Shown here piece after piece: positions 7,498 to 15,831 of a stretch of DNA of 64,000 nucleotides. Origin of the DNA: DASUPK01 sp963736685. Its GTDB lineage: Bacteria > Actinomycetota > Thermoleophilia > Solirubrobacterales > 70-9. Position 1 is the first letter of the stretch. Each line of letters opens with the position of its first letter. The position numbers and the translations under genes are program-made. The stretch lies in contig CAVTPZ010000003.1 of assembly GCA_963736685.1 (NCBI GenBank), positions 62,001-126,000 on the forward strand, written 5' to 3'. The notes below the pieces were generated by a model. The model was not told the DNA's origin. It saw only the letters and a list, made by a program, of their open reading frames with translations, and did no database searches.

Positions 7498-8816
7498 CGA
7501 GGTTCGATCCCGCAGGCCCGCTGCGCGGTGAGCTGCGGCCGCCGCCCGACAAGTCGGTGACCCACCGCGCCGCGCTGATCGGCGCGATGGCTGAAGGCCC
7601 GACCCGCGTCACGGGCTATCTCGACTCCGAGGACACCCGGGCGACGCTGCGCGCGGTCGTCGCGGTCGGCGCCGAGGTGCGCGAGGGCGACCGGGACGAT
7701 CACGGAGGGTTCTTCGTCGAGATCGAGGGAGTCGGCCTGAGGGGCGCGCGCCCCGCCGCGATCGACGTCGGCAATGCCGGCACGCTGCTTCGGATCATGC
7801 CCGGGTGGCTGACGGGACAACCGGAGGGCGAGTGGACCTTCGATGGCGACGATTCGATCCGGCGGCGTCCGGTCGACCGGATCGTCGATCCCCTGCGGCT
7901 CATGGGCGCCGACGTCGAGTGTCGCGACGAGCGCCTGCCGCCGCTGCGGGTGCGCGGCTCGCGACTCCATGGCATCGACTACGAGATGCCGATCGCGAGC
8001 GCCCAGGTGAAGTCCTGCCTGCTCCTGGCCGGGCTGCTGGCCGACGGGGACACGGCCATCCACGAGCCGATCGGGACTCGGGACCACACCGAGAGGATGC
8101 TGGCCGCGATGGGTGCCTCGCTGCGCCGCGAGGATGACGCAGTGATCATTTCCCCGTCGGAGCGCCTGGAGGCGGGCGACGTGCCGGTACCGGGCGATTT
8201 CTCCTCCGCAGCCTTCTTCATCGCTGGCGCTCTGCTGGTCCCGGGCAGCGAGGTGGAGCTGCGCGAGGTGGGCATCAACCGCCGCCGGATCGGGCTCCTC
8301 TCGATCCTGTCCCGCATGGGAGTCGAGATGGGAGGGGCCGACGAGGAGGGACCGACGATGACCGTCGATGAGATCCGCGAGCCAGGGCCCGAGCCGATCG
8401 CGACCCTGCATGTGCGGGACGCGTCGCTGCATGGGGCCGAGGTCACGGCGGACGACGTCCCGGCCGCGATCGACGAGCTTCCCCTGCTCGCCCTGCTCGC
8501 GTGCTTTGCGGAGGGGGAGACGGTCGTCGGGGGCGCGGAGGAGCTGCGGGCGAAGGAGTCCGACCGGATCAGCGGGGTGGTCGAGGGGCTGTCGGGACTC
8601 GGCGCTGACATCGAGGCGCGCCCCGACGGGTTCGCGGTGCGTGGGACCGGCGGCCTGCGTGGGGGCAGGATCGACGCCCGGGGCGACCACCGCCTCGCGA
8701 TGGTCGGAGCGATCGCGGGCGTGGCTTCGGAGGAAGGCGTCGAGGTGGACGGCTTCGAGGCCGTCGCGGTCAGCTACCCGCGCTTCGAGCGCGACCTGAG
8801 GGCGCTACTCGGCTGA
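7494..8816 (+). CDS. aroA: 3-phosphoshikimate 1-carboxyvinyltransferase (EPSP synthase)
   Basis: A 440-aa enzyme transferring enolpyruvyl from PEP to shikimate 3-phosphate. Key stretches are the N-terminal DKSVTHRAALIGAMAEG (substrate Lys and Arg), DVGNAGTLLRIMPGWL (the NAGT loop equivalent), SAQVKSCLLLAGLLADG, and late RAKESDRISG and DHRLAMVGAIAG. Starts within the tyrA stop. The 3' end overlaps the convergent cupin gene by 12 bp. Confidence 0.95.
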   Translation: MTRFDPAGPLRGELRPPPDKSVTHRAALIGAMAEGPTRVTGYLDSEDTRATLRAVVAVGAEVREGDRDDHGGFFVEIEGVGLRGARPAAIDVGNAGTLLRIMPGWLTGQPEGEWTFDGDDSIRRRPVDRIVDPLRLMGADVECRDERLPPLRVRGSRLHGIDYEMPIASAQVKSCLLLAGLLADGDTAIHEPIGTRDHTERMLAAMGASLRREDDAVIISPSERLEAGDVPVPGDFSSAAFFIAGALLVPGSEVELREVGINRRRIGLLSILSRMGVEMGGADEEGPTMTVDEIREPGPEPIATLHVRDASLHGAEVTADDVPAAIDELPLLALLACFAEGETVVGGAEELRAKESDRISGVVEGLSGLGADIEARPDGFAVRGTGGLRGGRIDARGDHRLAMVGAIAGVASEEGVEVDGFEAVAVSYPRFERDLRALLG

Positions 8817-9140
8817 GGACTGGGACGGGTGCCCATCGCCCGGCCAGGGAGAGAGCACCAGCAGGATCCGCGAGTCCTCGACGGCCTGCACCTCATGGCG
8901 CTCCTTGGGGTCGAAGATCGCCAACAGGCCTGGTCCACCCGCAGCCGAGTCGCCTTCGGGAGTGTCGAGCACGACGTTCCCGTCGATGACGAGGAGCCAC
9001 GCCCGCTCGTGGACCTGATGCTCCTGGAGCTGTTCGCCCTTGGGCAGGTTGATGACGATCGCCCGGCCCTCGGACTCCGAGTCGAGGACCTGCGGCAGAC
9101 GAGGCTCCACCTGCATTTCGTTGAGGTTCCAGCTCTCCAC
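8805..9140 (-). CDS. Small cupin-domain protein
   Basis: A 111-aa single cupin. The barrel motifs are weak but visible: LPKGEQLQEHQVHERAWLLVIDGNVVLDTPEGD (motif 1, with H residues that can bind metal) and GLLAIFDPKERHEVQAVEDSRILLVLSPW (motif 2 with H). Such small cupins often bind a metal or small ligand; no substrate can be named. GTG start. It is transcribed against aroA/cmk, divergent from cmk with a 60-bp shared promoter region, and overlaps the aroA 3' end by 12 bp. Confidence 0.8.
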   Translation of the reverse strand: MESWNLNEMQVEPRLPQVLDSESEGRAIVINLPKGEQLQEHQVHERAWLLVIDGNVVLDTPEGDSAAGGPGLLAIFDPKERHEVQAVEDSRILLVLSPWPGDGHPSQSSAE

Positions 9141-9151
9141 GGTCAGGCGGC

Positions 9152-9190
9152 ACTCTATATCCGCGCCCGGTCCAGGGGAAACCGTACGCT
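9152..9190. promoter_or_regulatory. Divergent promoter region between the cupin gene and cmk
   Basis: On the minus strand TAGAGT (9157-9152) ends 11 bases before the cupin GTG. On the plus strand TACGCT (9185-9190) ends ten bases before the cmk ATG. Both fit -10 elements of transcripts with little or no leader. Confidence 0.45.
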
Positions 9191-9200
9191 GGCGAGCACG

Positions 9201-9839
9201 ATGGTGATCGCGATCGACGGCCCCGCCGGGGCCGGCAAGTCAACCGTGGCCAGGGGCGTCGCCAGGGCGCTCGGCTTCACCTATCTCGATTCCGGGGCGA
9301 TGTACCGCTGCGTGGCCCTCGCCGCCCTCGATCGGCACCTGGACCTCGGTGACGGGGCGGCGCTGGGCGAGATGGCCTGGAGCCTGGAAATCGGATTCGA
9401 CGGCGACACCGTCCTGCTCGACGGCAAGCCCGCCGAAGGCCGCATCCGGACCCCCGAGGTGACGGTCGCCTCCTCGAAGGTGTCGGTGCACCCGCAGGTG
9501 CGCCAGGCGATGGTGAAGCGCCAGCGCGAGCTGATCGCGGCGGGGAACTACGTCGCCGAGGGCCGCGACATCGGCACGGTCGTCAGCCCGGACTCGCCGC
9601 TGAAGGTGTTCCTGACCGCGAGCGAGGAGGAGCGCGCGCGGCGGCGAGCGGTCGAGACTGGCGCGTCGGTCGACGAGATCCGAGAGGCGATCGAGGACCG
9701 CGATCGCCGCGATCGTGGCCGCGAGCACGGTGCGCTGCGCGCCGCGGATGATTCCGTGGAACTCGACACCACCGACCTGAGCCCCGATGAGGTCATCGAA
9801 CGGATCGCCGCGCTCGCCCGGGAGCGGGGAGTCGCCTGA
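9201..9839 (+). CDS. cmk: Cytidylate kinase
   Basis: A 212-aa CMP/dCMP kinase. The P-loop IAIDGPAGAGKSTVARGVARALG opens the protein (so the ATG at 9201 is preferred over longer upstream frames), followed by YLDSGAMYRCVALAA, VAEGRDIGTVV and FLTASEEERARRR, all typical of Cmk. Its TGA shares an A with the der ATG (TGATG), a common cmk-der arrangement. A -10-like TACGCT lies ten bases upstream of the start. Confidence 0.95.
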   Translation: MVIAIDGPAGAGKSTVARGVARALGFTYLDSGAMYRCVALAALDRHLDLGDGAALGEMAWSLEIGFDGDTVLLDGKPAEGRIRTPEVTVASSKVSVHPQVRQAMVKRQRELIAAGNYVAEGRDIGTVVSPDSPLKVFLTASEEERARRRAVETGASVDEIREAIEDRDRRDRGREHGALRAADDSVELDTTDLSPDEVIERIAALARERGVA

Positions 9840-11215
9840 TGGAAGCCGGTCCCGCCGCCCAGATGCTGCGTCGCCGGCCCGCCGTGGCGGTGGTCGGCTT
9901 TCCGAACGCGGGCAAGAGCACCCTGGTCAACCGCCTCGCCGGTGGCCGCGAGGCGGTCACGGACGCGGAGCCCGGCGTGACCCGGGACCGCCGCGCGCTT
10001 CCCTGCGAGTGGAATGGCCTGACCTTCGACCTGATCGACACCGGAGGCGTTGACCTCGCGGATTCGGGCGAGCTCGCTCGCTCCGTCCAGGATCAGGCGA
10101 AGGTGGCGATCGAAGACGCCGACGTCGTCCTGCTGGTGGCGGACGCTCGCACCGGGCTCGGCCCGGGGGACGCTGAGCTCGCCGACCTCCTCCGCCGCTC
10201 CGGGCGGCCGGTGGTGGTCGCGGCCAACAAGATCGATCGCACGGAGGACGAGGCGCTCGGCGCCGAGCTCAACTCTCTCGGCCTGGGCGAGCCGTTGCCG
10301 GTCTCCGCCTCCCACGGGCTCGGGACGGGCGACCTCCTGGACCGGCTGGTCGAGGAGCTTCGCCGGCACGCGGTGGTGGACGCGGGTGACGATGACGAGC
10401 AACCGCCGCGCATCACGATCCTCGGACGTCCGAACGTCGGCAAGTCGTCGCTGCTCAACTCACTGCTCGGCTCCGAGCGCGTGATCGTCAGCGAGGCCGC
10501 CGGGACCACGCGTGACCCCGTCGACACCGAGGCTGAGGTCGCCGGCAAGCGGGTCGTTCTGGTCGACACGGCCGGCCTGCGCCGCAGGGCGAAGGTGGCG
10601 GGGACCGTCGACTACTACGCGCAGCTGCGCTCCGAGCGAGCTGCGGACCGCGCCGATGCCGCGATCGTCGTCTGCGATGCGACCGAGGGCGTGACCTCCG
10701 AGGACCTGCGCGTCGCCGAGCTCGCGATGCGCGCCGGCTGCGCCACAGTGCTTGCGCTCAACAAGTGGGACGAGTCGCGCACCGACATCGACGACGCTCG
10801 CGCCCGGGTCACCCAGAAGAACCGCCTGCGCCCGCCGGTGCTGACCTGCTCGGCGCTCACCGGGCGCGGAGTGGGAGCGGTGCTGCGGCAGGCGATCGTC
10901 CTGGCGGAGCGCTCGGCCGACCGAATCCCGACGCCGGAGCTCAACAAGTTCATCGCGACCGTGGTCGGAGACCGGCCGCCCCCACAGCGCCACGGTCGCC
11001 GGCTCCGCCTCTATTACGGCGCCCAGGTGGGCAGGAGGCCGCCGCGATTCGCGATCCAGGTGAACGACCGCCGGCTGATCACCCGAGACTGGGCCTTTCA
11101 TCTGGAGAACCGGCTGCGCGATGCCTACTCACTTCAGGGCGTCCCGCTGGTGATCGACTACGTGCCTCGGAAGGGGCGGCGGAACCGGAGCGCGGAGCGG
11201 GCGGGCCGGGTATAA
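9839..11215 (+). CDS. der: Ribosome biogenesis GTPase Der (EngA)
   Basis: A 458-aa tandem-GTPase required for 50S assembly. The first G domain carries VGFPNAGKSTLVNRL, DTGGVD and NKID; the second carries GRPNVGKSSLLNSLLGSERVIVSEAAGTTRD, DTAGLR and NKWDE; a KH-like C-terminal domain follows (from ~residue 365, QRHGRRLRLYYGAQVG). Domain order and length match the family. Coupled to cmk by a TGATG overlap. Confidence 0.96.
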   Translation: MEAGPAAQMLRRRPAVAVVGFPNAGKSTLVNRLAGGREAVTDAEPGVTRDRRALPCEWNGLTFDLIDTGGVDLADSGELARSVQDQAKVAIEDADVVLLVADARTGLGPGDAELADLLRRSGRPVVVAANKIDRTEDEALGAELNSLGLGEPLPVSASHGLGTGDLLDRLVEELRRHAVVDAGDDDEQPPRITILGRPNVGKSSLLNSLLGSERVIVSEAAGTTRDPVDTEAEVAGKRVVLVDTAGLRRRAKVAGTVDYYAQLRSERAADRADAAIVVCDATEGVTSEDLRVAELAMRAGCATVLALNKWDESRTDIDDARARVTQKNRLRPPVLTCSALTGRGVGAVLRQAIVLAERSADRIPTPELNKFIATVVGDRPPPQRHGRRLRLYYGAQVGRRPPRFAIQVNDRRLITRDWAFHLENRLRDAYSLQGVPLVIDYVPRKGRRNRSAERAGRV

Positions 11216-11225
11216 CCGGCGGTTC

Positions 11226-13097
11226 GTGAGCGACCCTGGGATCGGGGACTCCGAGGGCAAGAAGGCCCCCGAAGAAACCGGCGACAAGAGCACGGAGGGG
11301 AAGAAGGACAAGCCCGCGCGTTTCCCGCGTCGCGGCAGCCTGTCCCGGGCGGGCGATCTCTGGTTCCGGTTCGTCACCCGCCTCCGGGCCGTCGCCTACT
11401 GGCTCAGGGAGAAGGCCCAGGCGCTCTGGCGCTGGATCAAGCGGACGGCGGGCGCATTCGTCTTCTGGTGGTCGAAGCGCTCACGCGGGACCAGGATCCG
11501 GGTCCTGGCCGTTGCCGGCGTCGTGGTGCTCTATCTGATCATCAAGTTCCTGCCGGTCCCCGGGGTTCCCTGCGAGATCTCTGCGGCGAAGGAGTGCGCC
11601 CCCTCCAACGACACGATCGCCTACGTGCCCAGGGACGCGCTGCTCTACGCGCATCTGACCGTCAACAGCTCGAGCCATCAGTGGGAACTGGCCGAGAACC
11701 TCCACGATCAATTGCCCAACTTCGTTGCGCTGCTGCAGAGCGACACGAGCTCTCTAGCCACGCCCGGCGGCCGGCCGGTGGATTTGGGGCAGGAGGTGTT
11801 GCCGTGGGCGAAGGACGACCTTGCGTTGATCGGGGTTCCCGGCCCAAAGAAGACCACGTCCGAGGCGTACGTGGTCGGAGTCGGTGACAACACACAGGCG
11901 AACAGCTTCCTCAACAGCCTGTCGCCCGGAGGGATGGATACGCCGTCGAGTGTCGGCGACGCGTCCCTCAGCGTCTATCGGAACGGCTTCGCCACGGCCC
12001 GCTCGGGCGACCAGCTCCTGTTCGGCAACGTCGTGGCGGTGCGCGCCGCCCTGATGTCACAGGCCGGGCAGGCGCCCCGACTGGAGGGATCCGAGCAGGA
12101 CACGGCCAGGTCCGAGCTCCCGGACGTCCGCCTTGCCGAGCTCTATCTCTCTGGAGCGGGCATCGGCCGGATGCTCGCTGGCCGTGCCGGCACCGCGAGC
12201 CAGCTCGGCACGTTCGTCGACTACGGCGCCACGACGGGCATGGCCGCCTCGCTGCGAGCTCGCGACGATGGGGTGGAGGTGAACCTGGTCAGCGATCTCG
12301 ATCCCAAGCTGGAGCAGCGGAGCCCGACGGTGTTCGCGAGCCTGCCGCAGTTCGAGCCGAGCCTGGCCGGCGAGGCCGGTTCGAGCGCCCTGGGTTACGT
12401 GGGCATAGGCGATCTCGGCCCGGCGGTCGCCAAGGCGCTGGAGACGGCCGGGAGCGGGGCGCAGGGCGTGGCTGGATCGCTCCGCACACTCGGGCAGACC
12501 CTGCGGCAGCAGGCCGGAGTCGATCCGTTCAAGGACCTGCTGCCGGCGCTCGGGGGTCAGGCGGCGCTGATCGCCGAGCCGACGGACAGCGTTCCCTACG
12601 CGAGCCTGATCGTGGATGGCGTGGACGAGCAGAAGACGGGCGATGCGCTCGCGTCACTGCAGCAGCCGATCCTGAAGGCCGCAGCCGCCGGCGGCCGGCA
12701 GCAGGTGCCCTCTTTCCAGTCGAAGGAGATCGACGGGGTGGCGGTCCACTCGGTGCAGGTCTCGCCCGCGGTCGACCTCTGCTACGCGATCTTCGACCGC
12801 AAGCTGGTGATCTCGACTCAGCCCGAGGGCATCGCGCAGGTGCGATCGGGCGGCGACGACCTGAGCGGGACGAGCGCGTACCAGGCGGCAACGGATCACC
12901 TCCCGGACAGTGTGTCGGCGCTAGTCTTCCTCAACCTCAATGAGGTGTTGGGGTTGGCCCAGAGGGCCGGCCTGGCAGAGGATCCACTGTATGCCTCGCT
13001 CAGCGAAGACATCTCGCACGTTGAATCTCTCGGCCTCGCCGTGAGAGGGAGCGACGAGCAGATTCGCTCAGAGCTCTTCCTGGCCATCCACCACTGA
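11226..13097 (+). CDS. DUF3352 membrane-anchored protein
   Basis: A 623-aa protein with a charged, lysine-rich N-terminus (~60 residues), an amphipathic arginine/tryptophan stretch, and one hydrophobic segment (VLAVAGVVVLYLIIKFLPV, about residues 95-113). The large exported part repeats the pattern of DUF3352 proteins: YVPRDALLYAHLTV, VGVGDNTQANSFL, YASLIVDGVDEQKTGDAL and ALVFLNLNEVL. Function is unknown. GTG start nine bases after TATAAC (11211-11216), which overlaps the der stop codon. It lies immediately upstream of metK. Confidence 0.75.
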   Translation: MSDPGIGDSEGKKAPEETGDKSTEGKKDKPARFPRRGSLSRAGDLWFRFVTRLRAVAYWLREKAQALWRWIKRTAGAFVFWWSKRSRGTRIRVLAVAGVVVLYLIIKFLPVPGVPCEISAAKECAPSNDTIAYVPRDALLYAHLTVNSSSHQWELAENLHDQLPNFVALLQSDTSSLATPGGRPVDLGQEVLPWAKDDLALIGVPGPKKTTSEAYVVGVGDNTQANSFLNSLSPGGMDTPSSVGDASLSVYRNGFATARSGDQLLFGNVVAVRAALMSQAGQAPRLEGSEQDTARSELPDVRLAELYLSGAGIGRMLAGRAGTASQLGTFVDYGATTGMAASLRARDDGVEVNLVSDLDPKLEQRSPTVFASLPQFEPSLAGEAGSSALGYVGIGDLGPAVAKALETAGSGAQGVAGSLRTLGQTLRQQAGVDPFKDLLPALGGQAALIAEPTDSVPYASLIVDGVDEQKTGDALASLQQPILKAAAAGGRQQVPSFQSKEIDGVAVHSVQVSPAVDLCYAIFDRKLVISTQPEGIAQVRSGGDDLSGTSAYQAATDHLPDSVSALVFLNLNEVLGLAQRAGLAEDPLYASLSEDISHVESLGLAVRGSDEQIRSELFLAIHH

Positions 13098-13107
13098 GAT
13101 AAGGACC

Positions 13108-14352
13108 ATGCAACAGCTTTCAGAGAACGAGTTCCTCTTCACCTCCGAATCGGTCACCGAGGGCCATCCGGACAAGGTCTGCGACCAGATCTCCGACGGC
13201 GTCCTCGACGCAGTGATGGCCGACGACCCCAACGGGCGCGTCGCCTGTGAGTGCCTGGTCAACACCGGGCTCGTGGTGGTCTCCGGAGAGATCACGACCG
13301 AGACCTACGTGGACATCCCGTCGATCGCACGCGAGACGATCCGCAAGATCGGCTACGACGATCCCCGCTACGGCTTCGATCACAAGGCCTGTGCCGTGCT
13401 CACCGCCATCGACGAGCAGTCGCCCGACATCGCTCAGGGCGTCGACAAGGGGCTCGAGCAGCGCGAGGGCGACAGCTCGGACGAGCTGGACTCGGCCGGG
13501 GCCGGCGACCAGGGAATGATGTTCGGCTACGCCAGCCGCGAAACGACAGCGCTGATGCCGATGCCTATTCAGATCGCGCACCAGCTCGCCCGACAGCTCG
13601 CCGAGGTCCGCAAGGCCGACGTGGTCCCGTACCTCGGCCCGGACGGCAAGACACAGGTCACCGTCCGCTACGAGAACGACCGGCCGGTGGAGATTGCGAA
13701 GGTCCTGATCTCCACGCAGCACCGCGAGGAGGCCGGCGAACAGATGATCCGCAACGACCTCTGGGAGCACGTGCTCGAGCCGGTGCTGCACACCGAGTAC
13801 AAGGAGCTCTACACGGAGAAGGAGCTGCTCGGCAACTTCCTCGTCAACCCGACCGGCAAGTTCGTGATTGGCGGCCCGGTCGGCGATGCCGGCCTGACCG
13901 GCCGGAAGATCATCGTCGACACCTACGGCGGAGCCGCCCGCCACGGAGGGGGCGCCTTCTCGGGCAAGGACCCATCGAAGGTGGACCGCTCAGCGGCGTA
14001 TGCCGCCCGGTACGTGGCGAAGAACGTGGTCGCCGCCGGGCTCGCGGAGCGCTGCGAGATCCAGGTCGCATACGCGATCGGCGTCGCTCACCCGGTCTCG
14101 ATCATGGCGCATTCCTTCGGCACGGGGAAGATCTCGGACTCCGAGATCGCCCGTCTGGTCGAGGAGAACTTCGACCTGCGCCCGGCAGGGTTCCGGCGCT
14201 ACCTGGATTTGCACCGCCCGATCTTCCAGAAGACGGCGGCCTACGGCCACTTCGGCCGTGAGGACTCCGACTTCACCTGGGAGCGGACGGATCGCGCGGA
14301 TCAGCTGCGCGAGGCAGCAGGACTGAGCACGAAGGCCGAGGCGACGGCCTAG
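13108..14352 (+). CDS. metK: S-adenosylmethionine synthetase
   Basis: A 414-aa MetK making SAM from methionine and ATP. Landmarks are TSESVTEGHPDKVCDQISDGVLDA (ATP site), GAGDQGMMFGYA (GAGDQG signature), GPVGDAGLTGRKIIVDTYGG and GGGAFSGKDPSKVDRSAAYAARY. AAGGA lies just upstream of the ATG. Only ten bases separate it from the DUF3352 gene, so there is no room for a SAM riboswitch directly upstream. The next gene is convergent. Confidence 0.97.
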   Translation: MQQLSENEFLFTSESVTEGHPDKVCDQISDGVLDAVMADDPNGRVACECLVNTGLVVVSGEITTETYVDIPSIARETIRKIGYDDPRYGFDHKACAVLTAIDEQSPDIAQGVDKGLEQREGDSSDELDSAGAGDQGMMFGYASRETTALMPMPIQIAHQLARQLAEVRKADVVPYLGPDGKTQVTVRYENDRPVEIAKVLISTQHREEAGEQMIRNDLWEHVLEPVLHTEYKELYTEKELLGNFLVNPTGKFVIGGPVGDAGLTGRKIIVDTYGGAARHGGGAFSGKDPSKVDRSAAYAARYVAKNVVAAGLAERCEIQVAYAIGVAHPVSIMAHSFGTGKISDSEIARLVEENFDLRPAGFRRYLDLHRPIFQKTAAYGHFGREDSDFTWERTDRADQLREAAGLSTKAEATA

Positions 14353-14456
14353 CGGTCGACACGAGCCTGCATCGCGGTGGGATAACACTCCCCCTGAACC
14401 TCGTTCCGCGACAGGGCCTACGCGTTCTCGAACGTTCAGTTGCCGGGTTGGGGTTG
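14353..14456. other. Convergent intergenic gap after metK
   Basis: About 100 bp between the metK stop and the end of the SDR gene. I see no strong hairpin with a T-tract, tRNA or open frame in it. Confidence 0.5.
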
Positions 14457-15191
14457 TCAGAGCTGCTGACCGGCGGGGCGGACGAGGACCTCGTTGAGCG
14501 ACACGCTGCGCGGCCGCGAGACGGCGAACGCGATGACCTCGGCGATGTCCTCGGCCGTGATCGAGGTTGACTTGTACATCCGCTCGACCGCCGTCTTGGT
14601 CTTGGAGTGCGTGATGTGGTCGGTGAGCTCGGTCGCGACTGCCCCGGGCTCGACGACGATCACACGCACAGCCGGCTGGAGCTGCTGGCGCAGCGACTCC
14701 GACCAACCGTTGATTCCGTGTTTCGTTGCGGCATAGACAGCGTTACCCCGTCGCGCGGTTCGCCCGGCCACGGAGGAGAGGTTGACCAGGTCGCCGCCGC
14801 CGTCGACGAGCTGATCGAGAAACACCGCTGTCGTCGTGATGGCGCCGAGCAGGTTGGTCTCGATCATCCGCCGGTAGTCTTCGGAGAGCTCGGCGGAGAA
14901 CGGCCCGAGCAGCATGAGGCCGGCGTTGTTCACCAGGATGTCAGTGCCGCCCAGCTCGTCTTCGACGCGTTTGGCGGCGGCGACAATCGAGTCGGTGTCA
15001 GTGACGTCAGCCTCGATCGCGATGGCGCTGTCGCCTAGTTGATCTGCCAGGGCGTTGATGCGATCCGCGCGTCGTGCGAGCAGCGCGACTCGGTGTCCTT
15101 CGGCCGCCAGAGCGCGGGCCGTGGCCTCTCCGATGCCGGATGAGGCTCCGGTGATCACCGCGACGCGGCCGTTGTGGTTCTCCTTGCTCAT
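14457..15191 (-). CDS. SDR family oxidoreductase
   Basis: A 244-aa classical short-chain dehydrogenase. It shows the cofactor motif VITGASSGIGEATARALA, NNAG, the catalytic Ser in VNLSSVAG and YAATKHG (Tyr-x-x-x-Lys). The Arg in LLARRADR after beta2 favours NADP(H). I chose the ATG at 15191 because GGAGGAG sits 7-8 bases upstream; an earlier in-frame GTG at 15257 adds 22 unconserved residues. It is similar to clavaldehyde dehydrogenase/YdfG-like SDRs; the substrate cannot be inferred. Confidence 0.88.
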   Translation of the reverse strand: MSKENHNGRVAVITGASSGIGEATARALAAEGHRVALLARRADRINALADQLGDSAIAIEADVTDTDSIVAAAKRVEDELGGTDILVNNAGLMLLGPFSAELSEDYRRMIETNLLGAITTTAVFLDQLVDGGGDLVNLSSVAGRTARRGNAVYAATKHGINGWSESLRQQLQPAVRVIVVEPGAVATELTDHITHSKTKTAVERMYKSTSITAEDIAEVIAFAVSRPRSVSLNEVLVRPAGQQL

Positions 15192-15295
15192 GATGTTCTC
15201 CTCCGTTTCTTCGAGTCGTCTGGTGTGCGCAACCTGAGGCCGGCGAAGGGGCACCACGTCACCCCTGGGTGAGTTTGGCGCGAGTAGCTAAGTCG

Positions 15296-15781
15296 TCAGG
15301 CAGTCGGCTCGGCTTCGCCCTGCAGCCCCGAGAGGATCGGGGTCGCGCGCTCGACGTTCTGGACCACCTGCTCCGGCTGCGCGACGCCGGCGAAGACGAA
15401 GTTCGACTCGTCGGTGCCCGCGGTGGTGAACTCGACGTCGCCGATCTGCATGAGCCGCTCGTAGACGCCCTGTCCGAAGTTGACGTTCTGGACGCGCTGC
15501 AGGCGAGTCTCCTGAACCTTGCGGGAGATGATTCCCACCTTGATGTTGAGCCGGCGGTCGGTGATCGTGTAGACGGTCGCGACGCGCTTGATGAAGCCCA
15601 CGACGATGGTCACCGCGAAGACGATCAGGAAGGTGACCACGCCGAGGCTCACGCTCTTGAGCAGTGCGGCGAGGACTCCGGCCCCGATGCCCACCAGAGC
15701 TCCCTTGAGGTAGAGGCCGAGGATCGCTCGCCAGGAGGGATGCCCCTGGTAGATCACTTTCTCGCCGGACTGCAGGTCCAT
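15296..15781 (-). CDS. Membrane protein with bacterial PH domain
   Basis: A 161-aa protein of the bPH_2/YdbS type. GEKVIYQGHPSW is at the start, two adjacent membrane segments lie at about residues 23-60 (LKGALVGIGAGVLAALL, LGVVTFLIVFAVTIVVGF), and then comes the PH-like core YTITDRRLNIKVGIISRKVQETRLQRVQNVNFGQGVYERL. Function unknown; such proteins are peripheral regulators or scaffolds at the membrane. TAGGCT (minus strand, 15794-15789) ends seven bases before the ATG. Divergent from priA. Confidence 0.82.
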   Translation of the reverse strand: MDLQSGEKVIYQGHPSWRAILGLYLKGALVGIGAGVLAALLKSVSLGVVTFLIVFAVTIVVGFIKRVATVYTITDRRLNIKVGIISRKVQETRLQRVQNVNFGQGVYERLMQIGDVEFTTAGTDESNFVFAGVAQPEQVVQNVERATPILSGLQGEAEPTA

Positions 15782-15788
15782 GCGCCGC

Positions 15789-15824
15789 AGCCTAGTACCC
15801 GGCGTCCGCGATCGCTCCTAGGGT
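15789..15824. promoter_or_regulatory. Divergent promoter pair between the PH-domain gene and priA
   Basis: TAGGCT on the minus strand ends seven bases before the PH-domain ATG. TAGGGT on the plus strand (15819-15824) ends seven bases before the priA ATG at 15832. This also argues against the GTG at 15823 as the priA start, since it lies inside the hexamer. Confidence 0.45.
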
Positions 15825-15831
15825 GAGAGCG

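Noticed and set aside
13085..13107. SAM riboswitch before metK
   Set aside because: Only ten bases separate metK from the preceding gene; no room for a riboswitch.
15247..15267. GGGG...CCCC inverted repeat upstream of the SDR gene
   Set aside because: Four-base arms in GC-rich DNA with a long spacer are expected by chance.
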